Origin: Williamsia sp. 1138
GTDB lineage: Bacteria; Actinomycetota; Actinomycetes; Mycobacteriales; Mycobacteriaceae
DNA length: 64,000 nt
NCBI RefSeq assembly: GCF_002095435.2
Contig: NZ_MJEJ02000034.1
Coordinates: 1 to 64,000, forward strand
Reading direction: 5' to 3'
Part shown: positions 41,545 through 51,913 of the stretch, one piece after another
Numbering within the stretch: the first letter of the stretch is position 1
Layout of the letters: every line of letters begins with the position of its first letter
Made by a program: the position numbers and the translations under genes
Notes under the pieces: model-generated
What the model was told of the DNA's origin: nothing
The model's database searches: none
What the model saw: only the letters and a program-made list of their open reading frames with translations

Positions 41545-43381
41545 GCGTGGCCGCGGCAGCACAGGATTGGGTCGCCGGGCATCTCTCCCGCCGCAGGGAT
41601 ACGAAGCAGCCGAAGCTGCCCCCGGGGCTTTGGGCGGGCTCGACGTGCTGTTCGACGGGGAAGACGAACGCTCGACCACCTTCGCGGTCGCTGACTTCCC
41701 GCTGCCGGGCTGGCACCCGGCAGTGGCAGATGCTCTACGCCGAGTATTGGGGCCGTTGGGCTCGATCAGAACGCTCGGATCGGCGAAGTCGTACGTTCGC
41801 TCAGTCCGCCAGGCATTGCTAGTGCTGTCCGGCCTTACTGATCCACCTTCGAGCCCAAGGTCTTTGACGATTGCACATCTGGAGTCAATGTACGACCACC
41901 ATCGCGGCCGGGGACTGCACGAATCGAGAGCCTGGAGCCGTGTAGCTGAGTTCGGCCGCTTCCTCTCTGTCAGCCCGCTCGTGGAACAGGTGGCTCAGGA
42001 CGTCATCGACCACACCTGCCGCCGGGTTGGTATCCAGTATCGAGGCGGCCGACCAGGCTATTCCGACGGCGAGCTGACCCGACTTCTCGCGGCCGCCAGA
42101 ACCGACGTGGCGGCAATCCGTGATCGCATCCGAACCGCCGAGTCGTTGGTTAGCGCGCACGAACAGGCATCGGGCTCACTGGCAGATGGCCGCTACGAGG
42201 CCTTGACGTTGGCCGACATGGCGCGCAGCGGCGTGGTGCCCCGTCCCCCAGGGATCGACGGCGAGTTCCGGGTAACGCGCCGCGCGTTGGCAAGTCAGCT
42301 CTTTCTGACAATCCCGGACCTCGCACCATTGATGGCGCTGCTCGTCGCCGTCACCGGACGCAACGTCGAAACGATCAAAGAACTCCCGCACGAACATAGG
42401 ATCCTCGAATCCCGCGCGGTCGAAGTCCGCCTAGTCAAACGACGCCGCCGCGGCCGATGGTTTGATACCGCCACGTGGGACATTGGGCCGCCCGGGAAAG
42501 AACTGGACTACCCCGGTGGCCTATATCTGCTACTTCACGAACTGACCGGCCGCAGCAGGACATTCAGCGACAGCACCTCCGTGTGGTCGCTGTGGCGCAA
42601 CGGACACCTGCGCGGGCTCCAGGGTGTAGAGGAGCACTACGATCCGTTCGCGCGGGACCTGTCGGCGTTGGCGATTCGATGGACAGTGTGGCGCGATCGG
42701 CACCACCTCGAGGCAGATGCGCTCGAGGGCGCAGAACCCGAGCCACTGGAGGTCTCGACCAACAGGATCAAGACCAGCACGGAGGTTCGCCGCACCAAAC
42801 AACTCGGTGGGCACCTGCCCTCGTCGGCCCGGAGCAACACCGTGCCCGTGCTGTTCGGTAACTATTTGCGCGGCGATCCCACCGTGGCTGAGTGGGCGCA
42901 GGACATCGTCGCTACTGCAGTCAGTGAGGCCGAGTCGAAGGCCCTGCAGGCGCATCGGCGGGCCCTGCAAATCGCTGGGGGAGCACTGCATGTGCGTTCA
43001 CCTGCATCGGGGCCCGAGGACGACGACATGCCTGCGCCCCACCCCGCCGCGGAGGCCGCATGGACCACCTGCATCGACGCAGATAGCCATCCCGCGACTG
43101 GTAACACGTGCCGAGCATCGTTCCTGGACTGCTTTCATTGCGGAAACTGTGTCATCACACCCGATCACCTCCCAGGGCTACTCGGGCTCCTCGACGCTCT
43201 GGTCGCCCGCCGCCAACAGCTCCCCGAGGCCGATTGGTGGAGGAAGTACGGTCCGACGTGGGCGGCGATTCACCATGACGTGCTACCCAAGTTCAGCCGA
43301 TCCGAGATCACCGTCGCCGCCCGTAACAAAGCTACCGACAGTCTTCTCGATCTCGTTGAAACACCCTGGGAGACAGCATGA
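41537..43381 (+). CDS. Tyrosine recombinase-like protein 2, degenerate active site
   Basis: A 614-aa protein starting 8 nt inside the previous gene. A recombinase-like Arg motif (AVTGRNVETIKEL) and TSTEVRRTKQLGG are visible, but no clear H-x-x-R or terminal Tyr box follows. Near its end a Cys cluster (TCRASFLDCFHCGNC) could bind zinc. It may be a structural partner of the active recombinases, as in other multi-recombinase elements. ATGA overlap with the third gene. Confidence 0.75.
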   Translation: MTERGRGSTGLGRRASLPPQGYEAAEAAPGALGGLDVLFDGEDERSTTFAVADFPLPGWHPAVADALRRVLGPLGSIRTLGSAKSYVRSVRQALLVLSGLTDPPSSPRSLTIAHLESMYDHHRGRGLHESRAWSRVAEFGRFLSVSPLVEQVAQDVIDHTCRRVGIQYRGGRPGYSDGELTRLLAAARTDVAAIRDRIRTAESLVSAHEQASGSLADGRYEALTLADMARSGVVPRPPGIDGEFRVTRRALASQLFLTIPDLAPLMALLVAVTGRNVETIKELPHEHRILESRAVEVRLVKRRRRGRWFDTATWDIGPPGKELDYPGGLYLLLHELTGRSRTFSDSTSVWSLWRNGHLRGLQGVEEHYDPFARDLSALAIRWTVWRDRHHLEADALEGAEPEPLEVSTNRIKTSTEVRRTKQLGGHLPSSARSNTVPVLFGNYLRGDPTVAEWAQDIVATAVSEAESKALQAHRRALQIAGGALHVRSPASGPEDDDMPAPHPAAEAAWTTCIDADSHPATGNTCRASFLDCFHCGNCVITPDHLPGLLGLLDALVARRQQLPEADWWRKYGPTWAAIHHDVLPKFSRSEITVAARNKATDSLLDLVETPWETA

Positions 43382-45483
43382 CAGCCAAACACGACCGACC
43401 CGCAAGCGCGCACCCCTTCCGCGACAGACTGATTTTCGACGGCCGGCCGGTGCGGACAGAAACGGACCGCCAGCAGGCGGCGCGCTTTATCGACGACGTC
43501 TGGGACCTCGCACCAGGATCATTCCAGCAGCACCACGTCAGGATCATCCTCGACTTCACAACACTGCCGACGCCCTACCGCCTCATCGCAAAAGAACTGG
43601 CACTCACCCTGCTTAGCGGCCCGGTGCCCACCCGGGAACTCGGACTCCCGAAGGTCGGCACCATCGTGTCCCTGTTCGCCTCCATCCGCAGCTTCCTCAT
43701 CTGGCTCAACACCCAAGCCGTACACGGCAAAGAACCGTTGCCACTGTCAATGGTCACGTCCGACGACTTGCTCACCTACCAACAGCATTTGATGGCAACA
43801 CAACTTAACCGCGCTGTCCGCGACAACCACCGCGTCGCGATTCGCTACTTCTGGCGCTATCGGACGGTACTGGTTTCCGATCAGCTGACCTTCGATCCCC
43901 GGCGTATCAAGGGATGGGGCGAGACCGGTGCTCGCAGTAACACCGAAAACATGACCGCCAGGATCCCGGAAGCGGTCCTGGGGCCACTGGTGGCGTGGAG
44001 CCTGAGATTCATCGACGACTTCGCGCCCGACATTCTGGCTGCCGATCGTGAGTGGTGCCGACTCCGCCTAGGGGAAGGAAGAATAGAACCCGACACGCGG
44101 CGCTGGGTCCAGCCCGCACTCGAACAGCTCCTCGTGCAACACCGCGCTACCGGCAGACCACTCCCCGGCCGCAACGGCCGACCCAACCGCAGGCATTTGG
44201 CGAACCTCCTCGGGTGCGACGCCTCGACTCTGCTCCGCCCCTCCTACCGCGAACTCATCGACCACACAGCCCGCGAAGTCGGGGTCTGCGACACCATCGC
44301 TCTGAACATCACCATCACCGGGCGCCTCGACGGCGCACCATGGATCGACGAAATCACCACTGACCGCACCGACCGCGCCGCCGGCGGCACCCATCTGCAG
44401 ACCGCTCTGCGAGCCGCCTGCTACGTGGTCATCGCATTTCTATCCGGCATGCGGGACAGCGAAATCAAACACCTACGTCGTAGGTGCGTCACCGTCAAGC
44501 GAGATCGACACGACAGGCCCTACCGGTGGCTCATCACCAGCCTTGCGTTCAAAGGCGAACACGACCCCACCGGAGTACAGGCAACCTGGGTGGTCGGTGC
44601 CCCCGTCGCCCGCGCGGTTGCCATCCTCGAGCAACTACAGCCCGACGACGAACCACGACTGTTCGCGCCCACCATCCAAAGCCCTGCGGTGCGTCGAGGC
44701 CAGGTCGCCGACCACGTCACCCTCACCACTACCACCAACACCCACCTCAACGACTTGATCGAATGGATCAACGACTACTGCCGAGTCCATGGGCGCGACG
44801 ATGCCCTCCCGGACGTACACGGAACACGGTGGCGGCTGACCACGCGACAATTTCGGCGCACCCTGGCGTGGTTCATCGCCCGCCAGCCAGGCGGATCCGT
44901 CGCCGGGGCGATCCAGTACCGGCACCAAGCCATTCACATGTTCGAGGGCTACGCGGGCACGTCCGACAGCGGGTTTCGCGCAGAAGTCGAAGCAGAACAG
45001 GCCCTGGCCCGCGGCGAACACCTGATGGCCATGACCGACGCCCACCACCACGACGGGTTAAGCGGACCCGCATCAGACGAAGCCCGCCGCCGTCTCACCG
45101 AGTACGGCGTCAACATCGGCTATCAAGGGCACATCATCACTGACCGCCGCCGCCAATGCCGACTGCTGCGCCGCCACGACCCGGCCATCTACCCGGGCCG
45201 GTATGCGACATGCGTATTCGATCCCGACAAAGCCCTGTGCACCCGAACCACAACCAGGGACGGGCGACTCGCACCCACGCTCGGCGAATGTCAGCCGCTA
45301 CATTGCCGCAACGTCGCACTCACCAGCGGCAACATTGCCGCCCTACGTGCTGAGACCACCACCATCGATACGGAACTAACACAGCGACCGGCACTTCCGC
45401 CGCTACTTCGCACGAGGCTCACCCAGCGCCGAGAGCAGATCGTACAGTTCACCGAACGGTACGACCCCACGGATCAACTATGA
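43378..45483 (+). CDS. Tyrosine recombinase-like protein 3 (TnpB-like)
   Basis: A 701-aa protein. FLSGMRDSEIKHL gives the first Arg, TTRQFRRTLAWF the second Arg box, and YRHQAIHMFEGYAG the candidate Tyr. The C-terminus holds Cys pairs (ATCVFDPDKALC, ECQPLHC) that look like a zinc-binding module. Together with recombinase 1 it would form the transposition machinery. ATGA overlaps at both ends. Confidence 0.8.
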   Translation: MTAKHDRPASAHPFRDRLIFDGRPVRTETDRQQAARFIDDVWDLAPGSFQQHHVRIILDFTTLPTPYRLIAKELALTLLSGPVPTRELGLPKVGTIVSLFASIRSFLIWLNTQAVHGKEPLPLSMVTSDDLLTYQQHLMATQLNRAVRDNHRVAIRYFWRYRTVLVSDQLTFDPRRIKGWGETGARSNTENMTARIPEAVLGPLVAWSLRFIDDFAPDILAADREWCRLRLGEGRIEPDTRRWVQPALEQLLVQHRATGRPLPGRNGRPNRRHLANLLGCDASTLLRPSYRELIDHTAREVGVCDTIALNITITGRLDGAPWIDEITTDRTDRAAGGTHLQTALRAACYVVIAFLSGMRDSEIKHLRRRCVTVKRDRHDRPYRWLITSLAFKGEHDPTGVQATWVVGAPVARAVAILEQLQPDDEPRLFAPTIQSPAVRRGQVADHVTLTTTTNTHLNDLIEWINDYCRVHGRDDALPDVHGTRWRLTTRQFRRTLAWFIARQPGGSVAGAIQYRHQAIHMFEGYAGTSDSGFRAEVEAEQALARGEHLMAMTDAHHHDGLSGPASDEARRRLTEYGVNIGYQGHIITDRRRQCRLLRRHDPAIYPGRYATCVFDPDKALCTRTTTRDGRLAPTLGECQPLHCRNVALTSGNIAALRAETTTIDTELTQRPALPPLLRTRLTQRREQIVQFTERYDPTDQL

Positions 45484-45869
45484 GCCGTCGCGTAGACATG
45501 CCGACCGACGATGACGTTCGTCAAGCAATGCACGAGTACATCGACGACGCTCGAGATGCGGGAACCCGTGCCACCGTCATCGGGCTGGCACGTCGACTGA
45601 ACCTGAGCAACGGCACCTTCTGGCGACAGTTCCCCGGCATCGCCGCCGAACTCAAGTCCGCAACCGCCAGCACACCCCCGGCCCCTCGGACGGACGACCG
45701 CACCGCACTTCGCGCCGACAATGCACGCCTACGGCGTGATAACGCAGCACTGTCGTCCGATATTGAGCTCGCAGTAGCCAGCATCCAACGCCTCACCCTC
45801 GAAAACTATGCGCTGCGAAACCAACTCGAAGCGTCAGCGAAGATCGTAGCGATACCACCGCGGCCGTGA
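45480..45869 (+). CDS. TnpC-like accessory protein (DUF6262 type)
   Basis: A 129-aa protein. Residues about 28-55 form a helix-turn-helix (TRATVIGLARRLNLSNGTFW) and residues about 70-120 a long coiled coil (LRADNARLRRDNAALSSDIE). Same size, architecture and position as TnpC of Tn554, which influences transposition efficiency and orientation. Confidence 0.78.
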   Translation: MSRRVDMPTDDDVRQAMHEYIDDARDAGTRATVIGLARRLNLSNGTFWRQFPGIAAELKSATASTPPAPRTDDRTALRADNARLRRDNAALSSDIELAVASIQRLTLENYALRNQLEASAKIVAIPPRP

Positions 45870-45915
45870 CGGGACTCTCGCCGGGTAGTACGAGCGCCTT
45901 GCGGGAAGCTGCGGG

Positions 45916-46239
45916 CTAGGACCGGACCAGGCGGGCGATGGCGTCGGAAGCCTCTTTGAGCTTTGCTTCGGCTTCTGGCCCGCCGGTTTTGGCGGCGTCA
46001 ACGACGCAGTGCTTGAGGTGATCATCGAGTAGGCCGATCGCCACACCCTCAAGCGCTTTGGTCAACGCGGAGATCTGGGTGAGGATGTCGATGCAGTACT
46101 GCTCTTCATCAACCATCCGGTGCAGCCCGCGGGCCTGGCCCTCAATCCGCTTGAGCCGAGCGAGGTACTTCTTTTTGTCGTCGATGTAACCGTGCGGAGC
46201 AGCGTGCTCCCCGTCGTGGGTGGGTGTGCTGGCAGCCAT
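45916..46239 (-). CDS. csoR: Copper-sensing repressor CsoR
   Basis: A 107-aa all-helical repressor. The Cu(I) ligands C49, H74 and C78 have the exact spacing of M. tuberculosis CsoR (C36, H61, C65). Apo-CsoR binds GC-rich palindromes and is released by Cu(I). It lies 38 bp downstream of copB, so it is autoregulated through the box at 48435, and it probably controls the other two boxes. Confidence 0.93.
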   Translation of the reverse strand: MAASTPTHDGEHAAPHGYIDDKKKYLARLKRIEGQARGLHRMVDEEQYCIDILTQISALTKALEGVAIGLLDDHLKHCVVDAAKTGGPEAEAKLKEASDAIARLVRS

Positions 46240-46277
46240 AAAAGTCCTTCGTTGTGGGGCGTCTGCAGTGTAAGTGG

Positions 46278-48431
46278 CTACTTGCCCAGTGCAGCAGTGG
46301 CGCTGACGTCAGGGCGCAGGTCCAGTCGCCGCAACAGCTGGGCATTGAGCGCCACAACCACCGTGGACGCCGACATCAAGATCGCACCAACCGACATGGG
46401 CAGAACGAACCCGATCCCAGCGAGCACACCGGCAGCCAAGGGTACGGAGATCAGGTTGTAACCGGCGGCCCACCACAGGTTCTGCTTCATTTTCCGGTAG
46501 CTCGCTCGCGACAGCTCGATCACCGACAGCACCGATCGGGGGTCGTCGCTGGCGAGGATGACACCGGCCGAGGCGATCGCGACGTCGGTGCCGGCGCCGA
46601 TGGCGATGCCGACGTCCGCTTGGGCGAGTGCGGGGGCGTCGTTGACACCGTCGCCGACCATGGCCGTCGTGCGGCCCTCGGATTGAAGTTCTTTGACTTT
46701 GGAGGCTTTGTGTTCGGGGCGGACGCCGGCGAACACGCGGTCGATGCCGAGTTCAGTGGCGACAGATTGGGCCACTGCGTGTGCGTCGCCGGTGATCATG
46801 ACGACCTGGATACCGAGTTTGTGCAGCGCGTCGACGGCCTGGCGTGATTCGCTGCGCACCTCGTCGGCCAGTTTGAGGGCGCCGATGACCTGCCCGTCGG
46901 CGAGGACGTGCAAGATGATGGCGCCGTCGGCCCGCCAGCGCTCGGCGACGTCGAGCTCGCTGTGCTGGTACTGCTCGAGCAGTCGGGGCCCGCCGACCTG
47001 AACATGGCGGCCGTCGACGGTGGCCGAGACACCGACGGCGGGCGATGAGGTGAAGTCGCTAGCGGCAACGCGGGTGAGGTGCTGAGTCTGTGCGGCGTGC
47101 ACGATGGCTTTGCCCAGGGGATGTTCGCTGTCGGTTTCCGCGGCTGCGGCCCAGGCCAATACATCGTCCTCGGAATGGCCGGCGATTGTGTGGACTGCGG
47201 TGACGGTGGGTTCGCCTTTGGTCAGGGTGCCGGTCTTGTCGAACAGCACGGTGTCCACGGTGCGCATGCTTTCCAGCGCGAGCCGATCTTTGATCAATAC
47301 CCCGCCGCGGGCGGCGCGTTCGGTGGCGATGGCCACCACCAGTGGGATGGCCAAGCCCAGTGCGTGCGGGCAGGCGATGACCAGGACGGTGATGGTGCGT
47401 ACGACCGCGTCGTCGGGATAGCCGAGCACGGTCCAGGCGATGGCGGTCAGTACCGCAGCGCCGAGTGCGAACCAGAACAACCAGCCTGCGGCGGTATCGG
47501 CGAGCCGTTGGGCTCGCGACGTCGAGTTCTGGGCGTCGGCGACCAGTCGTCCGATACCGGCCAGGGCGGTGTCGTCGCCGGTGGCGGTGACCTGCACCCG
47601 CAGCCCCGAGTCGGTAGCGACGGTCCCGGCGACCACGGCGTCACCGGCGCTGCGGCGCACCGTCTTCGATTCCCCGGTCACCATCGATTCGTCTATCTCG
47701 GCGGTGCCGTCGACAATCTTTCCGTCCGCCGGCACGCTGGCGCCGGGGCGCACGATGACGACGTCACCGACCTGCAGTTGCGAGGGCGGCACGGTGACCG
47801 TGGTGTCGCCGTCGACGCGTTCAGCTTCGTCGGGTAGCAGCGCCGCCAACGAGTCCAGCGCGGACGTCGTCTGAGCCAGCGACCGCATCTCAATCCAGTG
47901 CCCCAACAACATGATCACGATCAACAGGGCCAGTTCCCACCAGAAATCGAGCTGATGGTCCAGCAGTTCCAGGCTCGCACCCCACGACGCCACGAACGCC
48001 ACCGTGATCGCCAGCGCGATAAGCAGCATCATGCCCGGCGCCCGTGATCGCACCTCACTGACCGCGCCGGTCAGGAACGGCCGGCCGCCCCAGGCGAACA
48101 TCACGGTGCCCAGAATCGGCGAAATCCATGTCACTGCTTCGCTGTCGGGTAACTCGTATCCGACGAGCATGGCGAACATGTTTGAGAATCCGACCACCGG
48201 AATGGCCAGCACCAGCATGATCCAAAACAGGCGCCGGAACTGTCCGACGTGGTCACCATGTCCGGCGTGACCCTGATGCCCGCCGTGTGCACCGTGGTCG
48301 CTGTGGCTGTCGTCATGGCCGGCGTGCTCATGCGAGGTGTGCTCCTGCACCGCACCAGCATGGGCGTGCTCGGTGGGTGTCGCGGGTGAGTGCGCCGAGT
48401 GGTTGTGCTGTGGAGCGTTCATGGCGTCCAT
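46278..48431 (-). CDS. copB: CopB-type P1B copper-exporting ATPase
   Basis: A 717-aa P-type ATPase. A His/Asp/Gly-rich N-terminus (about 1-62) replaces an HMA domain. The metal site is CPH (VIACPHALGL), as in P1B-3 pumps. DKTGTLTKGEP is the phosphorylation site, TGES and GDGVNDAPAL the actuator and hinge motifs. It moves copper out of the cytoplasm. A second ATG at 48422 is possible. Operon with csoR. Confidence 0.93.
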   Translation of the reverse strand: MDAMNAPQHNHSAHSPATPTEHAHAGAVQEHTSHEHAGHDDSHSDHGAHGGHQGHAGHGDHVGQFRRLFWIMLVLAIPVVGFSNMFAMLVGYELPDSEAVTWISPILGTVMFAWGGRPFLTGAVSEVRSRAPGMMLLIALAITVAFVASWGASLELLDHQLDFWWELALLIVIMLLGHWIEMRSLAQTTSALDSLAALLPDEAERVDGDTTVTVPPSQLQVGDVVIVRPGASVPADGKIVDGTAEIDESMVTGESKTVRRSAGDAVVAGTVATDSGLRVQVTATGDDTALAGIGRLVADAQNSTSRAQRLADTAAGWLFWFALGAAVLTAIAWTVLGYPDDAVVRTITVLVIACPHALGLAIPLVVAIATERAARGGVLIKDRLALESMRTVDTVLFDKTGTLTKGEPTVTAVHTIAGHSEDDVLAWAAAAETDSEHPLGKAIVHAAQTQHLTRVAASDFTSSPAVGVSATVDGRHVQVGGPRLLEQYQHSELDVAERWRADGAIILHVLADGQVIGALKLADEVRSESRQAVDALHKLGIQVVMITGDAHAVAQSVATELGIDRVFAGVRPEHKASKVKELQSEGRTTAMVGDGVNDAPALAQADVGIAIGAGTDVAIASAGVILASDDPRSVLSVIELSRASYRKMKQNLWWAAGYNLISVPLAAGVLAGIGFVLPMSVGAILMSASTVVVALNAQLLRRLDLRPDVSATAALGK

Positions 48432-48434
48432 CGT

Positions 48435-48451
48435 ATACCCCCCTGGGGTAT
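48435..48451 (-). promoter_or_regulatory. CsoR-type operator for copB-csoR
   Basis: ATACCCCCCTGGGGTAT, a near-palindrome. It ends 3 bp before the copB ATG and overlaps a TATAC -10, so the transcript may be leaderless and CsoR would block polymerase directly. Confidence 0.8.
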
Positions 48452-48488
48452 TAGTCGAGGTGTGACGATCGGGTGGGTGGGGAAGTGG

Positions 48489-50819
48489 CTAGGCATGCTG
48501 CAGCGGCCGGTGGGTGGGTGCCGATGCGGGTGTGGCCGGCGCCGCCGAGGTGGCGCGGGAGGTGAATCCGCGCAAGCGCAGGCTATTGCTGACCACGAAC
48601 ACACTGGACAACGCCATGGCAGCCCCGGCGAGCATGGGGTTGAGCAGCCCGAGCGCGGCCAGGGGGATAGCAGCGATGTTGTAGGCGAACGCCCAGAACA
48701 GATTCATCTTGATGGTCCCCAATGTTTTGCGCGCCAACCGGATCGCGTCGGCCGCCGAGCGCAGATCACCGCGCACCAGGGTGATGTCGGCGGCTTCGAT
48801 GGCCACGTCGGTCCCGGTACCCATGGCCAGCCCCAGATCGGCCTGAGCGAGGGCGGCGGCATCGTTGACACCGTCGCCGACCATGGCCACTGTTTTGCCC
48901 TGCTTTTGCAGGTCGGCAATGACGGCGAGTTTGTCCTGGGGCAGGACCTCGGCGATGACGTCGGTGATACCGACCTGGGCGGCGACGTGGTCGGCGGCGC
49001 CTTGATTGTCCCCGGTGAGCAGAATCGGGGTCAGGCCCAGAGCAGTGAACTGGGCGATCGCGGCGGCGCTGGTCGGTTTGATGGTGTCAGCGACCACGAG
49101 CACGCCTCGGACGCGGCCATCCCAGGCCACCACGACAGCGGTTTTCCCGATCTGCTCCGCCTCAGTCTTGGCCGCGGCCAGCGTGCCCTCGAGGGGCAGA
49201 GACCAGTCGGCGAGCATACTTTCACGGCCCACCAGCACCGCGTGGTCCTCGATGACACCGTGTACACCTTTGCCGTCCACGCTGGTGAACGACTCCACCG
49301 ACGGTAGCGGCCCGGTCTGCTCGGCCGCGGCGGCCGCGATGGCCCGGGCAATGGGGTGTTCGGAGGCGTGCTCGAGCGCGCCGGCCAGGCGTAACACATC
49401 GTCGGAGGACACCTCGTCGGTGGTGATGATCTCGTGCAGGGTCATCGTTCCAGTGGTCACGGTGCCGGTCTTGTCCAGGACGATGGTGTCCACGGCGCGA
49501 GTCGATTCGAGTACCTCGGGGCCTTTGATCAAAATCCCCAGCTGGGCTCCGCGGCCGGTGCCCACCAGCAGTGCGGTGGGGGTGGCTAAGCCCAATGCGC
49601 AGGGGCAGGCGATGATCAGCACGGCCACCGCTGCGGTGAATGCGGCGCTGAGGGGGAATCCGGCCCCGATCCAGCCGCCGAGGACCGCGACGGCGATGGC
49701 GATGACGATGGGGACGAAGATTCCGGAGATGCGGTCTGCGAGTCGCTGGACTTGCGCTTTGCCTGATTGGGCGTCTTCGACGAGCTGAGCCATTCGCGCC
49801 AGTTGGGTGTCGGTTCCCACGCGGGTGGCCCGCACGATGAGGCGGCCGCCGGCGTTGACGGTGGCGCCGGTGACTGGGTCGCCTTCGCTGACTTCGACCG
49901 GGAGGGATTCGCCGGTCAGCATGCTCGCATCGACGGCGGAGCGTCCGGTGGTGATGACGCCGTCGGTGGCGATCTTCTCTCCGGGCCGCACCACGAACTC
50001 ATCGTCCACGTGTAGTTCGGTGATGGGGATGCGGGTTTCGGTGCCGCCGCGTAGGACAGCGACGTCTTTGGCTCCGAGTTCGAGTAGGGCGCGGAGTGCG
50101 GCTCCGGCTTGGCGTTTGGAGCGTTTTTCGAAGTAGCGGCCGGCCAGGATGAACATGGTGACTCCGGCGGCGACTTCCAGGTAGATGTTGCCCGCGCCGT
50201 CGGAGGGGGAGACGGTCAACTCGAAACCGTGGGTCATTCCGGGTTGGCCCGCCGTGCCCCAGAACAGCGCGTAGATCGACCAGGCCAAGGCTGCGAGGGT
50301 GCCGACCGACACCAAGGTGTCCATGGTGGCGGTTCCGTGCCGCAGGTTCGTCCACGCGGCTTTGTGGAAGGGCCAGGCGCCCCACACGATGACCGGTGCA
50401 GCCAGGGTGAGCGAGGCCCACTGCCAGTAGGTGAACTGCCACGCTGGAACCATCGCCAGGGCAATGACCGGCACCGTCAACACGACCGAGACCCAGAGCC
50501 GCTGGCGCAAGGCGGCCAGCTCGCTGTCGGGGCGGGTGCGCTGATCGCCGCCTTCGGCGCCATCGCTGGTGCGCGCGGTGGGCAGGGCAGCGGTGTAGCC
50601 GGCCTGTTCGACGGTGGCGATGAGTGTCGTGGGATCGAGATCGCCGGAGGTGGTGGTGACTTTCGCCTTTTCGGTGGCGTAGTTCACCGTCGCGGTCACC
50701 CCGGGCAGTTTGTTGAGCTTGCGTTCGATCCGGTTGGCGCACGACGCGCAGGTCATGCCGCCGATCTCGAGTTCGAGTGCAGCAGGAGTCTGAGGTGCAG
50801 GTGCAGGTGCAGTAGCCAT
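48489..50819 (-). CDS. copA: CopA-type P1B-1 Cu(I)-exporting ATPase
   Basis: A 776-aa pump. The N-terminal HMA domain has GMTCASC (C24, C27). The membrane site is CPC ([16 protein letters not shown]); DKTGTVTTG is the phosphorylation loop, TGESLPVE and [11 protein letters not shown] follow. It exports Cu(I), received from the CopZ chaperone. It is third in the copZ-50.9 kb-copA operon, 33 bp after the previous gene. Confidence 0.95.
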   Translation of the reverse strand: MATAPAPAPQTPAALELEIGGMTCASCANRIERKLNKLPGVTATVNYATEKAKVTTTSGDLDPTTLIATVEQAGYTAALPTARTSDGAEGGDQRTRPDSELAALRQRLWVSVVLTVPVIALAMVPAWQFTYWQWASLTLAAPVIVWGAWPFHKAAWTNLRHGTATMDTLVSVGTLAALAWSIYALFWGTAGQPGMTHGFELTVSPSDGAGNIYLEVAAGVTMFILAGRYFEKRSKRQAGAALRALLELGAKDVAVLRGGTETRIPITELHVDDEFVVRPGEKIATDGVITTGRSAVDASMLTGESLPVEVSEGDPVTGATVNAGGRLIVRATRVGTDTQLARMAQLVEDAQSGKAQVQRLADRISGIFVPIVIAIAVAVLGGWIGAGFPLSAAFTAAVAVLIIACPCALGLATPTALLVGTGRGAQLGILIKGPEVLESTRAVDTIVLDKTGTVTTGTMTLHEIITTDEVSSDDVLRLAGALEHASEHPIARAIAAAAAEQTGPLPSVESFTSVDGKGVHGVIEDHAVLVGRESMLADWSLPLEGTLAAAKTEAEQIGKTAVVVAWDGRVRGVLVVADTIKPTSAAAIAQFTALGLTPILLTGDNQGAADHVAAQVGITDVIAEVLPQDKLAVIADLQKQGKTVAMVGDGVNDAAALAQADLGLAMGTGTDVAIEAADITLVRGDLRSAADAIRLARKTLGTIKMNLFWAFAYNIAAIPLAALGLLNPMLAGAAMALSSVFVVSNSLRLRGFTSRATSAAPATPASAPTHRPLQHA

Positions 50820-50852
50820 GGTGTTCCTTCTGAACGGGGTTGTGCGCGTGGG

Positions 50853-51830
50853 TCAGTGGCCGCCGTGGGCGTCGGTGGGTGCCGGCGCCGGGGGCGGACT
50901 GGCCGTAGGTGCCGAGGGGGTGGAGGCCGCCGGACCGGCGGCGTTCAGGACGAACTCGGCGGTGTGCACCTGCCCGTCGACTTTGAAATCGAAATACAGC
51001 AAATACCGGCCAGGGGTGGGTGCGGCGGTCGCGAACTGCACCTGCGGACCCGAGAGCTGTTCTGGGCCAGCAGGTGCTGCGCCTTCGGGATGCACGTGCA
51101 GGTAGGCCAGATCCCCCTCGCGCAGGGCCACCAGGTGTCCGTAGGCGCCGAGGTAAGGCTCCAGGGTGGTCACTGGCTGACCGTCGCGGGTGATGCGGGC
51201 CGTCACCGTCGAGGTGCTGGCGGAAGTAAGGTCCCCGGTGAGGGTGACCTGGTAGCCGGCCACCTCATCGGTGGAGCTCACCGGCCGTGCCGCCGGCGGA
51301 GCAACCTCGCCGGCCACGGTCACTGTGCTGGTCAAGGTGATGTCCGTGTCGGAGGCGGCAGGAACGAAATCAGCGAAAACGCGGTAGCTGCCGGCCGCGG
51401 GCCACTGCCACGGCAGCGACCACCGCCCATCGGCGCCCATCGTGGGATGCACGTGGCGGTAGTTGGAGCCATCGGTGGCGACGACAATGGCATGGAGCTG
51501 TTTGTCGTGGGAGGTCGCAAATCCGGTGACCGGGCGAGCGTCGGGGCCGATGATGGTGAACGCCAGCTCACCGCTTTCGCCGACACGGTTGGGTGCGGCC
51601 AGAGCGGTCAAGGCATAGCCACCGGCAGCGATCGACACGCCGCGTACCGGTGCGGCGGCTCCTGCGGGAGCAGTAGTGGTGGGGGCGTGGGCGGTGTGCT
51701 CAGCGGAGGTGGTCCAGTCGCGGGCGACCCGATCAGGTACTACAGCAGCGGCCACGACGAATGCGGCCCCAAAGATTGCCACCAGAGCTGCGCCGTAGAG
51801 AGCTAACCGGGTCGCGGTGTTCATCATCAT
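50853..51830 (-). CDS. Membrane-anchored periplasmic copper-island protein
   Basis: A 325-aa protein with an N-terminal transmembrane or signal helix (about 8-31) and two similar beta-rich halves, each ending in an H-x-H-P motif (YRHVHPTMG and YLHVHPEG). The Pro/Ala-rich tail ends in HGGH. The His motifs suggest copper binding outside the membrane. Placed between copZ and copA; probably buffers exported metal. Exact family name not certain. Confidence 0.75.
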   Translation of the reverse strand: MMMNTATRLALYGAALVAIFGAAFVVAAAVVPDRVARDWTTSAEHTAHAPTTTAPAGAAAPVRGVSIAAGGYALTALAAPNRVGESGELAFTIIGPDARPVTGFATSHDKQLHAIVVATDGSNYRHVHPTMGADGRWSLPWQWPAAGSYRVFADFVPAASDTDITLTSTVTVAGEVAPPAARPVSSTDEVAGYQVTLTGDLTSASTSTVTARITRDGQPVTTLEPYLGAYGHLVALREGDLAYLHVHPEGAAPAGPEQLSGPQVQFATAAPTPGRYLLYFDFKVDGQVHTAEFVLNAAGPAASTPSAPTASPPPAPAPTDAHGGH

Positions 51831-51913
51831 TCTCCTTGTTCACGAAACGGATGAGCGGGGGGCAGATACCCGGCGCCGCAGAAACTTCTCACCGGCGCCG
51901 GGTACCGCTGTGG

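Larger units (their letters stand above)
40042..45869 (+). mobile_element. Tn554-like recombinase module (three recombinases plus TnpC-like)
   Basis: Four rightward genes with overlapping stops and starts (8-nt overlap, then ATGA, ATGA). They encode three large tyrosine-recombinase-like proteins and a small coiled-coil protein. The order matches Tn554-type transposons (tnpA-tnpB-tnpC), with one recombinase more. The ends cannot be defined from sequence, because Tn554-type elements lack inverted repeats; whether the copper island is cargo is unknown. Confidence 0.7.

Noticed and set aside
41180-42160. Leftward frames within the recombinase genes
   Set aside because: Typical high-GC antisense frames with no domain signal; the rightward recombinases are supported by catalytic motifs and overlaps.
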